Shown piece after piece: positions 8,164-16,516 of a DNA stretch of 64,000 bases (positions are counted from its first letter, which is position 1; every line of letters starts with the position of its first letter). The notes beneath the pieces were generated by a model. It was not told the DNA's origin, did not search any database, and saw only the letters and a list, made by a program, of their open reading frames with translations. The DNA is taken from positions 81,077 to 145,076 of the forward strand of contig JALFIV010000033.1 in assembly GCA_022775385.1 (NCBI GenBank), read 5' to 3'. The DNA is from Clostridiales bacterium (GTDB lineage: Bacteria > Bacillota > Clostridia > Oscillospirales > Butyricicoccaceae). Both the position numbers and the translations under genes were made by a program.

Positions 8164-8633
8164 GAATCGGACACGGATACGACGTACACCGCCTGAAAGA
8201 GGGCAGAAAGTGCATCATCGGCGGGGTGGAGATCGCGCACACCGCCGGTCTGGACGGACACAGCGATGCGGATGTCCTGACCCATGCGGTCATGGACGCC
8301 CTGCTCGGCGCGGCCTGTCTGGGTGATATCGGCCATCTGTTTCCGGACAATGACGATGCGTTTCTCGGCATCGACAGTCTGATTCTGCTGCGCCGCGTCC
8401 ATGCGGTTCTGCGGGAGCACGGCTACCGGCTGGGAAATCTGGATGCGACCATCATCGCACAGGCGCCCAGAATGGCGCCGCACATCGACGCGATGCGCAG
8501 AAATATTGCGGACTGTCTGGAGGCGGACATCGGCGCGGTCAGCATCAAGGCGACCACGGAGGAGCGTCTGGGCTTCACGGGGGAAAAGCTGGGGATTGCG
8601 GCGCATGCGGTCTGCCTGCTGGAGAACATCTGA
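8160..8633 (+). CDS. ispF: 2-C-methyl-D-erythritol 2,4-cyclodiphosphate synthase
   Basis: 157 residues, normal family length. It cyclises CDP-methylerythritol phosphate with loss of CMP. Zinc-binding DVH (residues 8-10, in GHGYDVHRL) and the [20 protein letters not shown] block are intact, as are GDIGHLFPD and the C-terminal [12 protein letters not shown]. It is co-transcribed with ispD and followed directly by a terminator. Confidence 0.97.
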   Translation: MRIGHGYDVHRLKEGRKCIIGGVEIAHTAGLDGHSDADVLTHAVMDALLGAACLGDIGHLFPDNDDAFLGIDSLILLRRVHAVLREHGYRLGNLDATIIAQAPRMAPHIDAMRRNIADCLEADIGAVSIKATTEERLGFTGEKLGIAAHAVCLLENI

Positions 8634-8648
8634 CAATTGCACACAGCG

Positions 8649-8681
8649 CAGTCTTCCGCTCCGGCGGGAGGCTGTTTTTTT
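8649..8681 (+). terminator. Terminator after ispF
   Basis: Stem CAGTCTTCCGC (8649-8659) / GCGGGAGGCTG (8664-8674) with two G-T pairs, loop TCCG, then seven T residues. Confidence 0.9.
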
Positions 8682-8745
8682 GCACGGATTTCCGCTCCGC
8701 CGCATACAATGGGAACAGCCCGCAAGGACACAGGGGGAGTGCGGT

Positions 8746-8961
8746 ATGAGAGAAATGGGATGGATTGTCTGCTGTACCCAGAATGAGGCGTTACAGCTGA
8801 TGCGGCAGCTGCGGCGGTGCGGGATTTCGGGGACGGTCACCCGTCCGGCGCACAGACGGCACAAGTCGTGTTCCTGGGCGGTGCAGATTGCACGCGGTCA
8901 GCGGGAGCAGGCGGCGGCATGTCTGCGCACGGAATCAATCAAATGGGAATGGATGGAGTGA
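8746..8961 (+). CDS. DUF3343 small protein (putative Se/S carrier-like)
   Basis: 71 residues from ATG 8746 with a GGGGGAG site seven bases upstream. It matches the small DUF3343 family in length and layout: an N-terminal hydrophobic strand (GWIVCCTQNEALQLMRQL), a central basic segment, and a Cys in HKSCSWAVQI. DUF3343 proteins often sit beside class V aminotransferases or selenium-metabolism genes and have been suggested to carry selenium or sulfur. Here the next gene, 2 bases downstream, is exactly such an aminotransferase. The carrier role is inference. Confidence 0.75.
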   Translation: MREMGWIVCCTQNEALQLMRQLRRCGISGTVTRPAHRRHKSCSWAVQIARGQREQAAACLRTESIKWEWME

Positions 8962-8963
8962 CC

Positions 8964-10106
8964 ATGATTTATCTGGACAATGCGGCGACGACGCTCGGCA
9001 AGCCGGCGGCGGTGGGGCGGGCGGTGCTGGATGCGATGGCACACGCGGCGAGTGCGGGACGCAGTGCGCATGGACCGGCGGTCTGTGCGGCGAATATTCT
9101 GTTTGACACGCGGCGGATTGCGGCGCGGCTGTTTGATGCGGAGGATCCTGCACGGGTGATTTTTACCGCGAATGCAACCGAGGCGCTGAACACCGCGATC
9201 TTTTCGATGGGGAACTATGCGCGGCACTTTGCCGTGACCGGCATGGAGCACAACGCGGTACTCCGTCCGATGCAGGCGCTGTGCCGGAAGGGCGCGCGGA
9301 TGGATGTCCTTCCGACGCCGCTGTGGAGACCGGACATTCTGCTCGACAGTCTGACGCGGAAATGCCGCGAGGGACTGGACTGTCTGATTGTCAATCATGT
9401 CTCCAACGTATTCGGCTACTGCCTGCCGCTCGGGGAGATTGACGGCATTCTGTCGCAGTACGGCGTACCGTTGATCGTGGACGCCTCGCAGTCGGCGGGA
9501 ATCTGTGAGATATCCTGCCGGAAGCTTCCGAGCGCGGCGGCGGTGTGTATGCCGGGACACAAGGGATTGTACGGTCCGCAGGGAACCGGACTGCTGATCG
9601 CGCTCGCGGATGAGGTCACCGAGCCGTTCCGGTACGGCGGCACGGGGAGCCGGTCGTCGGAGGCGCAGATGCCGGATGAACTGCCCGACCGTCTGGAGGC
9701 CGGCACGCACAACATCGCGGGAATCGCGGGTCTGTTCGAGGGCATCCGCTTTGTCGAACAGGTGGGAACGGAGGCGGTCGCGCATCACGAGCGCGCCCTG
9801 CGCCGTCAGCTGACCCGTCTGCTGCGCGGGATGCCGGAGATCACCTGCTATGCCGCCCCGAAGGAGGAACTGCAGACCGGCGTGCTCTCGGTCACCTGCC
9901 GCGGCCTGTCCTGCGAACAGCTCGCACAGGGACTGGCACAGCGCGGCATCTGTGTGCGCGACGGACTGCACTGCGCGCCGCTTGCCCACCGGACGGCGGG
10001 GACGGAGGAGAGCGGAACCGTCCGGTTTTCTCCGGGATGGTTTCAGAACAGCCATCAGATCAAGCGCACGGCGGAGGCGGTCCGGCGCATTTTATCCGAC
10101 AGCTGA
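8964..10106 (+). CDS. Cysteine-desulfurase-like class V aminotransferase
   Basis: 380 residues from ATG 8964 (MIYLDNAATTLGKP). It is a PLP enzyme of the NifS/SufS-like class. The substrate/cofactor His is in TGMEHNAVLRP, the PLP lysine in MPGHKGLYGPQGTG, and the probable persulfide cysteine with its His in RDGLHCAPLAHRT near residue 336. The last motif is characteristic of the EF2568-type subfamily, whose physiological acceptor is not settled. The tight coupling to the DUF3343 gene suggests the two act together in sulfur or selenium transfer. Confidence 0.85.
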   Translation: MIYLDNAATTLGKPAAVGRAVLDAMAHAASAGRSAHGPAVCAANILFDTRRIAARLFDAEDPARVIFTANATEALNTAIFSMGNYARHFAVTGMEHNAVLRPMQALCRKGARMDVLPTPLWRPDILLDSLTRKCREGLDCLIVNHVSNVFGYCLPLGEIDGILSQYGVPLIVDASQSAGICEISCRKLPSAAAVCMPGHKGLYGPQGTGLLIALADEVTEPFRYGGTGSRSSEAQMPDELPDRLEAGTHNIAGIAGLFEGIRFVEQVGTEAVAHHERALRRQLTRLLRGMPEITCYAAPKEELQTGVLSVTCRGLSCEQLAQGLAQRGICVRDGLHCAPLAHRTAGTEESGTVRFSPGWFQNSHQIKRTAEAVRRILSDS

Positions 10107-10235
10107 GGAAGATAACCGGTTTTCCTGCGATCCGCTATTCACAGGAGCAGAAATATATGATAAACTAAAACAGAATAAAATGATTTTTTCCGGTTTTCGG
10201 AACAACCTGATTGAGGATAAGGAAGAGTAATCTGA

Positions 10236-11114
10236 ATGTTTAATGGCGCAATCCAATTATTTTTGCAGAATTTCACATCGATGCGTGTCAACGATGTGGT
10301 AGATATTGTTGTTGTCACATTCCTGATCTATCATTTTATCCGACTGGTTCGCGAAACCAGCACCTCGCAGATTATCCGCGGCGTGCTTGTTCTGCTGGCC
10401 GCCGTGGTCGTGTCGGATCTGCTGGATCTGGTTGTGCTCAGCACCCTGTTTCATACGATCATCACCTGGGGCATCATTGTTCTGGCGATTGTCTTTCAGC
10501 CCGAGCTGCGAAAGATGCTCCGCCGCGTGGGTGAGACCGGTGTGGCGTCGCTGTTTTTCTCCCGCCAGAGCAAGATCTCCATGGAGGAGGCCATCGTCAA
10601 GGAGATGGTCAAAGCCTGCAAGGAGATGTCCTGGTCGCGCACCGGTGCGCTGGTGATCTTTGAGCGGAGTGATTCGCTCGACGAGATCATCAAGACCGGC
10701 ACGCAGGTGAATGCCAAGGTCGTCGATGAGCTGATCCGCAACATCTTTTACGAAGGAGCGCCCCTGCACGACGGCGCGATGATCATCCGTGACGGACAGA
10801 TCTGCGCCGCCGGCTGTGTCCTTCCGCTGTCGGACAACCGCAATCTCGCCAAGGAGCTGGGAACCCGCCACCGTGCGGCGGTCGGCATGAGCGAGCGTGC
10901 GGATTCGGTCAGTCTGGTGGTCTCGGAGGAGACCGGCGCGATCTCCGTCGCAATCCGCGGTCAGCTGAAGCGAAATCTGATTCCGGAGCAGCTCGAGGAA
11001 CTGCTGACGGAGGAGCTGATTCCGCAGGCCGAGGAAGAGGAACAGGAACAGAAGGTCTCCCGTGTGGATGCCTTCCTTGAAAAGCTTTTGGGAATCCGAG
11101 GAGGCAGATCTTGA
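10236..11114 (+). CDS. cdaA: Diadenylate cyclase, membrane type
   Basis: 292 residues. Makes c-di-AMP from two ATP. Three N-terminal membrane helices span roughly residues 20-95 (DIVVVTFLIYHFIRL, GVLVLLAAVVVSDLLDLVV, TIITWGIIVLAIVFQPELR). The DAC domain follows, with catalytic DGA in PLHDGAMIIRDG and GTRHRAAVGMSE. The C-terminus is extended and acidic (EEEEQEQKV). The downstream cdaR-like regulator overlaps by 4 bases, the standard pairing in Firmicutes. c-di-AMP controls potassium uptake and wall homeostasis. Confidence 0.96.
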   Translation: MFNGAIQLFLQNFTSMRVNDVVDIVVVTFLIYHFIRLVRETSTSQIIRGVLVLLAAVVVSDLLDLVVLSTLFHTIITWGIIVLAIVFQPELRKMLRRVGETGVASLFFSRQSKISMEEAIVKEMVKACKEMSWSRTGALVIFERSDSLDEIIKTGTQVNAKVVDELIRNIFYEGAPLHDGAMIIRDGQICAAGCVLPLSDNRNLAKELGTRHRAAVGMSERADSVSLVVSEETGAISVAIRGQLKRNLIPEQLEELLTEELIPQAEEEEQEQKVSRVDAFLEKLLGIRGGRS

Positions 11115-12343
11115 AACAGTGGTTAAAAAAATATGATCTTTTAACCTTGATCATCTCGTTTGTTCTTGCAGTCGGTCTCTGGTGCTATGTCATGAACCAG
11201 GAGAACCCGACCCGCACGCTGGAATACCGCAATATCAACGTACAGCTGCAGGGGGCGGACGATCTGTACAACACATACAATCTCTCGGTCATCGAGGGCG
11301 CGGAGTCCACGGTCGACGTCCGCGTCTCGGCACAGAACAGCCGTCTTGCCAATCTGACGGCGTCGCAGATCAAGGTCGTTGCGAATCTGAAGGACTCGAT
11401 CTCCACGCCGGGAACCTATGATCTGGCGTATGAGGTCATTCTGCCGGAATCCGGCATGACCTGTGTGGAGAGCAATCCGTCCACCGTCAGCGTCACGGTC
11501 GACCGCATCGAGACCAAGTCGGTGCCGGTCGAGGTCGAAATCAGCGGCAAGACCCCGGAGGGATACAAAATCGGCGAGCCCGAGCTGCAGTCGGATACGG
11601 TCAACATCACCGGACCGGAGAATGAGCTGGACCGCGTCGCCAAGGCGGTCGTCGAGCTGGACGCAAAGAAGCTCAAGCAGTCGATTTCGGACGTCAGCTC
11701 GGAATACACCCTGGTCGACAGCAGCGGCAGAGCGGTCGACATGACCAACATCAGCCGCGAGGCGACCCGCGTCAAGGTATCCGTACCGGTTCTGCGCGTC
11801 CGCGAGGTCCCGCTGACGGTTTCGCTGACGCCGGAGGACGCCATCGAGTCCAAGAACGCCTCGGTCAAGCTGTCGTCGGACACCGTCAAGATTCAGGGCG
11901 ATCCGGAGGCGGTCGGTGCGATTTCGTCCATCGAGGTCGGCTCGATCAACATCAACAACGCAGAAAACGGCGATTCGTTCACGTTTGCGATCACGCCGCC
12001 GACCGGCATCACGCTGGCGGACGGTCAGGAGAGCAGCGTCCGTGCGGTTCTGAGCATGGACAGCACGGAACAGCGCAAGTTCCATGTGACCAACATCACG
12101 GTGACCGACACGGCACAGAGCGATGCCAAGGCGGTGGAGCTCATGACGCAGGAACTCACGGTGACACTGGTCGGCACAAAGAAAACACTGGATCAGCTGA
12201 ACGCTGACGATATCCATGTCGTGGCGCAGGTTAACACCGCGGAGCTCACGGCGGGCAGCCACAAGGTCGGCGTGACCATCGAGACGCCGAATGCGGTCTC
12301 GGTCAGCGGATCGTACAGCGTGGAAGTATCGGTTTGGGAATAA
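11111..12343 (+). CDS. cdaR: CdaA regulatory protein, YbbR-domain
   Basis: 410 residues from a TTG start that overlaps the cdaA stop. One N-terminal membrane anchor (LLTLIISFVLAVGLWCYVM) is followed by extracytoplasmic YbbR repeats at about residues 30-110, 120-200, 205-300 and 310-400. The second carries the typical KSVPVEVEISGKTPEGY pattern. In B. subtilis the homologue binds and modulates CdaA. There is no glmM directly downstream here, unlike in Bacillus. Confidence 0.9.
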   Translation: MKQWLKKYDLLTLIISFVLAVGLWCYVMNQENPTRTLEYRNINVQLQGADDLYNTYNLSVIEGAESTVDVRVSAQNSRLANLTASQIKVVANLKDSISTPGTYDLAYEVILPESGMTCVESNPSTVSVTVDRIETKSVPVEVEISGKTPEGYKIGEPELQSDTVNITGPENELDRVAKAVVELDAKKLKQSISDVSSEYTLVDSSGRAVDMTNISREATRVKVSVPVLRVREVPLTVSLTPEDAIESKNASVKLSSDTVKIQGDPEAVGAISSIEVGSININNAENGDSFTFAITPPTGITLADGQESSVRAVLSMDSTEQRKFHVTNITVTDTAQSDAKAVELMTQELTVTLVGTKKTLDQLNADDIHVVAQVNTAELTAGSHKVGVTIETPNAVSVSGSYSVEVSVWE

Positions 12344-12350
12344 CAAGCAT

Positions 12351-13937
12351 ATGTCTATTTTAGTAAACAATATCCGCATCCCGCTGGAGGCGGACACGGA
12401 GGAGGCGTTCCGCACCGCCTGTGCGCGGTGTGATCTGCCGCTCGGGCAGGTGACCGCCTCGGTGTACCGCGAATCGCTGGATGCACGGCGCGGGACGATC
12501 ACGCGCGTGCTCTCCGTCCTGCTGGACGGGATCCCGGAGGAGCAGGCGCTTGCCGAGCGCATCAACCGTCCGGATGTCCGGTACAAAAAGCCGGCGGAGG
12601 AGCCGAAACCCGCGGGACACAAGCCGCTCGCCCACCGTCCGGTGGTTGTCGGACTGGGACCGGCGGGACTGTTCGCGGCGCATCTGCTCGCGAAAAACGG
12701 CTACCGTCCGATTGTGCTCGAGCGCGGCGACTGTGTGGAAGACCGCGACAGGGCGGTCGAGGAGTTCTGGCGCGGCGGCGCGTTCTCCGAGCGGAGCAAC
12801 ATCCAGTTCGGCGAGGGCGGCGCGGGAGCCTATTCCGACGGCAAGCTGATGACGCGCATCCACGATCCGCTCAGCGAGGTCGTACTGCACACGCTGGTGG
12901 CGCACGGCGCGCCGGCGGACATCCTGACCAAGGCAAAACCGCACATCGGGACGGACATCCTCAAGGACGTCGTCCGCTCGATGCGCGAGGACATCATCCG
13001 GCTGGGCGGCGAGGTGCATTTCCGCACCGCACTCACCGGCATCATTCAGAAAAACGGGCGCCTGACCGGCATTCTGGCGGACGGACAGGAGATTGCCTGC
13101 GAGCAGCTGATTCTCGCAATCGGCCACAGCGCGCGTGACACGTTTGTCCGGCTGCACGACTGCGGACTCCGGATGGAGCCCAAGCCGTTTTCGGTCGGCG
13201 CGCGCATCGAGCATCTGCAGAGCGCGATCGACAGAGCGCGCTACGGACGGGCGGCGGGACATCCCGCACTGCCGCCGGCGGAGTACACGCTGTCCCACCG
13301 GCAGAACGGCAGAGCATGCTATTCGTTCTGTATGTGTCCGGGCGGACAGGTGGTCGCGGCGCAGAGCGAGGAACACACGGTGGTCACCAACGGCATGAGC
13401 TATCACGCCAGAGACGGCGTCAACGCCAATGCGGCGGTCGTGGTCTCGGTCGGACCGGAGGACTTTGACGGCTCGTCGGTGTTCGCTGGCATGGAGTTCC
13501 AGCGCAGGATTGAGCGCGCCGCCTACCGAGCCAACGGAAGCTATCGTGCGCCGTGTCAGCGCGTCGGCGATTTTCTGGAGGACAGACCGAGCAGAACATG
13601 CGGCTCGGTTCATCCGACCTATCCGGTCGGTGTCCGGTACGGGACGCTCACGGGCGTCCTGCCGGAGTTTGTCCTGCGTGAGATGCGCGACGGACTGCGC
13701 GTGTTCGGCAGAAAGATCCGCGGCTATGACGCGGCGGATGCGCTGCTGACCGGACCGGAGACCCGGACGTCCTCTCCCATCCGCATTGTGCGCGGAGAGG
13801 ATCGGTACAGCACCGGACTGACCGGTGTCATCCCGTGCGGCGAGGGCGCCGGCTATGCGGGAGGCATCATGAGCGCCGCGGTGGACGGATTGTCCTGTGC
13901 GTCGCGGATTATGGACGAATATCGTCCGTTTGATTAA
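12351..13937 (+). CDS. FAD-dependent dehydrogenase-like protein (COG2509 family)
   Basis: 528 residues from ATG 12351 (MSILVNNIRIPLEAD); the ribosome binding site is weak. The FAD motif VVVGLGPAGLFAAHLLAKNG (about residue 98) and a second conserved block FSERSNIQFGEGGAGAYSDG mark the family of uncharacterised FAD-dependent proteins widespread in Clostridia. The C-terminal FAD contact GEGAGYAGGIMSAAVDG is intact. The substrate is unknown. It starts 8 bases after cdaR and may share its transcript. Confidence 0.85.
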   Translation: MSILVNNIRIPLEADTEEAFRTACARCDLPLGQVTASVYRESLDARRGTITRVLSVLLDGIPEEQALAERINRPDVRYKKPAEEPKPAGHKPLAHRPVVVGLGPAGLFAAHLLAKNGYRPIVLERGDCVEDRDRAVEEFWRGGAFSERSNIQFGEGGAGAYSDGKLMTRIHDPLSEVVLHTLVAHGAPADILTKAKPHIGTDILKDVVRSMREDIIRLGGEVHFRTALTGIIQKNGRLTGILADGQEIACEQLILAIGHSARDTFVRLHDCGLRMEPKPFSVGARIEHLQSAIDRARYGRAAGHPALPPAEYTLSHRQNGRACYSFCMCPGGQVVAAQSEEHTVVTNGMSYHARDGVNANAAVVVSVGPEDFDGSSVFAGMEFQRRIERAAYRANGSYRAPCQRVGDFLEDRPSRTCGSVHPTYPVGVRYGTLTGVLPEFVLREMRDGLRVFGRKIRGYDAADALLTGPETRTSSPIRIVRGEDRYSTGLTGVIPCGEGAGYAGGIMSAAVDGLSCASRIMDEYRPFD

Positions 13938-13952
13938 AAAGGAGGAATTGTG

Positions 13953-14363
13953 ATGCAGCAGAATGCGATTGTAACCGAGCTGCTTCCGAATAATATTGCG
14001 CGTCTGCAGATTCAGCGGCAGACCGCGTGCGGCCACGACTGCAGCAAATGCGGCGGCTGCGGAGAGATGTACACCGCCCCGATCTTTGTCGAGGTGAAAA
14101 ACCGGATCCACGCCGAGGTCGGCGATCTGGTCAAGGTCGAGGGCAGCTCGAAGAACGTCCTCGGTCTTGCGGCGATTGTCTACGTCATCCCGTTTGTCCT
14201 GTTCTTTGTGTTCTACGCGATTGCGGCGGCGATGCACTCGTCCATCCCGGGTGTGTTCGCCATGATCGGCCTCGCGCTCGGCATTCTGGGCGCCAAGCTG
14301 TTCAGCGACTATCACAAGAAGCACGCCAAGCCGGTCTATGAGATGACCCGCATTCAGGCATAA
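13953..14363 (+). CDS. SoxR-reducing system / RseC family membrane protein
   Basis: 136 residues from ATG 13953, which has the better spacing (7 bases) to GGAGG at 13941-13945 than the GTG three bases earlier. The N-terminal cysteine cluster CGHDCSKCGGCGEMY (about residues 26-40) and two membrane helices (VLGLAAIVYVIPFVLFFVFY, IPGVFAMIGLALGILGAKLF) are the RseC signature. RseC proteins are tied to Rnf-type electron transfer in other bacteria. No rnf genes are near, so its partner is not visible here. Confidence 0.85.
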   Translation: MQQNAIVTELLPNNIARLQIQRQTACGHDCSKCGGCGEMYTAPIFVEVKNRIHAEVGDLVKVEGSSKNVLGLAAIVYVIPFVLFFVFYAIAAAMHSSIPGVFAMIGLALGILGAKLFSDYHKKHAKPVYEMTRIQA

Positions 14364-14367
14364 CCGG

Positions 14368-15246
14368 ATGTTCGGCTTTATCCGCCCGCTGAAAAGCGAG
14401 CTCAAGGTCCGCGAGTGGGAGCGGTTTCAGTCGGTCTACTGCGGACTGTGCCATACGATCCGGTCGCGGTACGGCATCGCGCAGACCCTCCTGCTCAGCT
14501 ACGACTGCACCTATCTCGCGCTCGTGCTGGACAGCACATCGGCGGGCTGTGAGACCTGCCGCCGGCGGTGCATTACCCATCCGTTCCGAAGGAGGACCTG
14601 TGCGCACGAGAGCGACGGCATCCGCCACGCGGCGGCGGTCAGCGTGATCCTGAACTGGCACAAGCTGCAGGACACGATTGACGACGAGAAGGGCTGGAAA
14701 CGTCTCGGCGCGAAGCTCCTGCGTCTGCTGCTCCGTCGCGGCTACCGGAAGGCACAGCGCGACAATCCGGAATTTGACCGCGCGGCCGCCGAACAGCTCC
14801 GGACGCTCAGCCGGATTCAGGACGAGCAGACCGCGTCGCTGGATATTCCGGCGGACACCTTTGCCGGTCTGCTGCGCGCGGCGGTTCCGCAGGAGCGGGA
14901 GGACGCCCGGATTCTCGGCGAGATGTTCTATCACACCGGACGGTGGATCTATCTGATCGACGCGTGCGATGATCTCGCGGACGATTTTGCATCCGGCAGC
15001 TACAATCCGGTTCGTCTGCGCTTTTCGCTCACTCAGCCGGATCTCACCCCGTGGAAGCAGGGACTGAACCACACTCTGCTGCAGTCGCTTGCGGCATCCT
15101 ATCATGCATATATTCTGCTGGACAGAAAGAAAGACGGCGGAATTATAGAAAATATTCTGTGCCAAGGTCTGCCGGAGGTCACGCGGCAGGTTTTGAACGG
15201 TACATTTGATCAAAACGGAGGAAAAAACAGGCATGGATCCATATAA
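14368..15246 (+). CDS. DUF5685 family protein
   Basis: 292 residues of unknown function. The N-terminus MFGFIRPLKSELKVREWERF with YCGLCHTI and the cysteine block CETCRRRCITHPF are typical of this clostridial family. Further on, YHTGRWIYLIDACDDLADD (near residue 190) gives a helical Asp-rich segment. It starts 4 bases after the RseC-like gene and overlaps the J-domain gene by 14 bases. The conserved DUF5685-DnaJ neighbourhood suggests a functional link, not proven. Confidence 0.8.
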   Translation: MFGFIRPLKSELKVREWERFQSVYCGLCHTIRSRYGIAQTLLLSYDCTYLALVLDSTSAGCETCRRRCITHPFRRRTCAHESDGIRHAAAVSVILNWHKLQDTIDDEKGWKRLGAKLLRLLLRRGYRKAQRDNPEFDRAAAEQLRTLSRIQDEQTASLDIPADTFAGLLRAAVPQEREDARILGEMFYHTGRWIYLIDACDDLADDFASGSYNPVRLRFSLTQPDLTPWKQGLNHTLLQSLAASYHAYILLDRKKDGGIIENILCQGLPEVTRQVLNGTFDQNGGKNRHGSI

Positions 15247-15859
15247 AATTCTCGATATCTCCCCGAATGCGACGGATGATGAAGTAAAGAGCGCCTACCG
15301 CGAGCTGGCGCGCAAGTATCATCCGGACAACTACGTCAACAACCCGCTGGCGGATCTGGCGCAGGAGAAGATGCAGCAGATCAACGAGGCGTATGACGCG
15401 ATCATGAAGGAGCGCAAATCCGGCGGCTCGGCGCGTTCGGGCGGGTATCAGAGCAGCGGCGGCTACCAGAGCGGCGGCTATGGCTACGCCGGTCAGTCGG
15501 CCGGATATCGCGGCGCCAACGCCAATATCTACAATCAGGTGCGCAACGCGATCAATGTCGGCAACATCGGCATGGCGGAGGGACTGCTCGACCGCGTGTC
15601 CGACCGCGACGCGGAATGGCACTATCTCCGCGCGAATGTCTGCTACCGCAAGGGATGGTTTGATGAGGCGATGCAGGAGATCAACCAGGCCTGCGGCATG
15701 GAGCCGAACAACTACGAATACCAGCGCACGAAGCAGGTGCTCAGCCAGAGTGCCCAGTACGGCGGCTACCGTCCGACGCAGGGCAACGATGCGATGGACT
15801 GCTGTGCGCAGCTGCTGTGTCTCAACTGCCTGTGTGACTGTATGGGAGGCGGCTGTTAA
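15233..15859 (+). CDS. J-domain protein with Gly/Tyr-rich linker and Cys-rich tail
   Basis: 208 residues from ATG 15233 with a CGGAGGA site. The J-domain (residues 1-60) has an intact HPD in ARKYHPDNYV, so it should stimulate DnaK. A Gly/Ser/Tyr-rich linker with repeats of SGGYQS follows (about 65-95), then a TPR-like region (about 100-165). The C-terminal tail packs seven cysteines into about 18 residues (positions 15799-15856). It lacks the zinc domain and substrate domain of true DnaJ. Confidence 0.85.
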   Translation: MDPYKILDISPNATDDEVKSAYRELARKYHPDNYVNNPLADLAQEKMQQINEAYDAIMKERKSGGSARSGGYQSSGGYQSGGYGYAGQSAGYRGANANIYNQVRNAINVGNIGMAEGLLDRVSDRDAEWHYLRANVCYRKGWFDEAMQEINQACGMEPNNYEYQRTKQVLSQSAQYGGYRPTQGNDAMDCCAQLLCLNCLCDCMGGGC

Positions 15860-16375
15860 GTGGCAATGGATAGGAAAAACAGGAATGGGACGCTTGCGAT
15901 GGGCGGCGTCCTCTCGGCGCTGGCGCTGATGTTTCTGCTGGCGGCGTCGATGCTGCCGGCCGGACGTCTGGGATGCGCGGCACTAGCCGGTGTGGTCGGC
16001 GCCGTGGTGCTCGTCCGCTGCGGCTGGAAAACCGGGATGATGAGCTGGATTGCCGTCTCGGTGCTCTCCCTGCTGCTCTCGCCGAGCAAGGGGAGCGCGA
16101 TGCTGTATACGATCTTTTTCGGTCCGTATACGCTGATGAAAAACCGCATCGAACGGCTGAACCGCGCGCCGCTCGAGTGGCTGCTCAAGTTTTTGTTCTG
16201 CATGGCGGTCTCGGTCCTGGTCTTTTTCTTCTCCGCCGACATCCTCGGTCTGTTCCCGCCGGTCATCGCCGGCAAGCTCTGGCTGTTTCTTCCGGCGGTC
16301 GCGGTGGTCTTTCTCGCGTATGATGTCGTGTTCTCCAAGATGATCGCGATGCTCATCGCCCGTCTGCCGAAATAA
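15860..16375 (+). CDS. Small integral membrane protein, unrecognised
   Basis: 171 residues from GTG 15860 (8 bases after a GGAGGCGG stretch); ATG 15866 is an alternative. Five or six hydrophobic segments are visible, among them GVLSALALMFLLAASMLPAG, LAGVVGAVVLVRC, WIAVSVLSLLLSP, LLKFLFCMAVSVLVFFFSAD and LWLFLPAVAVVFLAYDVVF. The size and spacing resemble small transporter S-components, but no family motif is clear. It follows the J-domain stop with no gap, so it belongs to the same transcript. Confidence 0.7.
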   Translation: MAMDRKNRNGTLAMGGVLSALALMFLLAASMLPAGRLGCAALAGVVGAVVLVRCGWKTGMMSWIAVSVLSLLLSPSKGSAMLYTIFFGPYTLMKNRIERLNRAPLEWLLKFLFCMAVSVLVFFFSADILGLFPPVIAGKLWLFLPAVAVVFLAYDVVFSKMIAMLIARLPK

Positions 16376-16401
16376 AACACAAAAAACCGATGAATTTCTT
16401 C

Positions 16402-16436
16402 AACCCGTATGTCTTGACGGCAAGATATACGGGTTG
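16402..16436. promoter_or_regulatory. Near-perfect palindrome overlapping the yicC promoter
   Basis: AACCCGTATGTCTTG (16402-16416) / CAAGATATACGGGTT (16421-16435) form a 15-bp inverted repeat with one G-T pair and an ACGG loop. There is no T tract after it. Its left arm contains the -35 and its right arm fills the spacer of the promoter TTGACG-N18-TATAAT (16414-16443). It is therefore a candidate operator or a promoter-overlapping RNA hairpin rather than a simple terminator. Confidence 0.6.
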
Positions 16437-16443
16437 TTATAAT
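16414..16443 (+). promoter_or_regulatory. Promoter of the yicC-remA-gmk-rpoZ operon
   Basis: TTGACG (16414-16419), 18-base spacer, TATAAT (16438-16443). Transcription would start near 16450, just before a 5'-leader hairpin. Confidence 0.75.
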
Positions 16444-16450
16444 ATACTGA

Positions 16451-16484
16451 AGACCCTTTTGTAATGAGTGAAAGAAAAGGGTCT
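16451..16484 (+). promoter_or_regulatory. 5'-leader hairpin upstream of yicC
   Basis: Perfect 10-bp stem AGACCCTTTT (16451-16460) / AAAAGGGTCT (16475-16484) with a 14-base loop, at the expected 5' end of the transcript. It may stabilise the mRNA or regulate initiation. No T tract follows. Confidence 0.55.
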
Positions 16485-16516
16485 CTGAGTAATGCATGAA
16501 AACAGGAGGGACCGGC

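Noticed and set aside
12360-14405. 681-codon open frame on the minus strand
   Set aside because: It lies antisense to the FAD protein and RseC-like genes, is Arg/His/Asp-rich with no family pattern, and is explained by GC-rich codon use.
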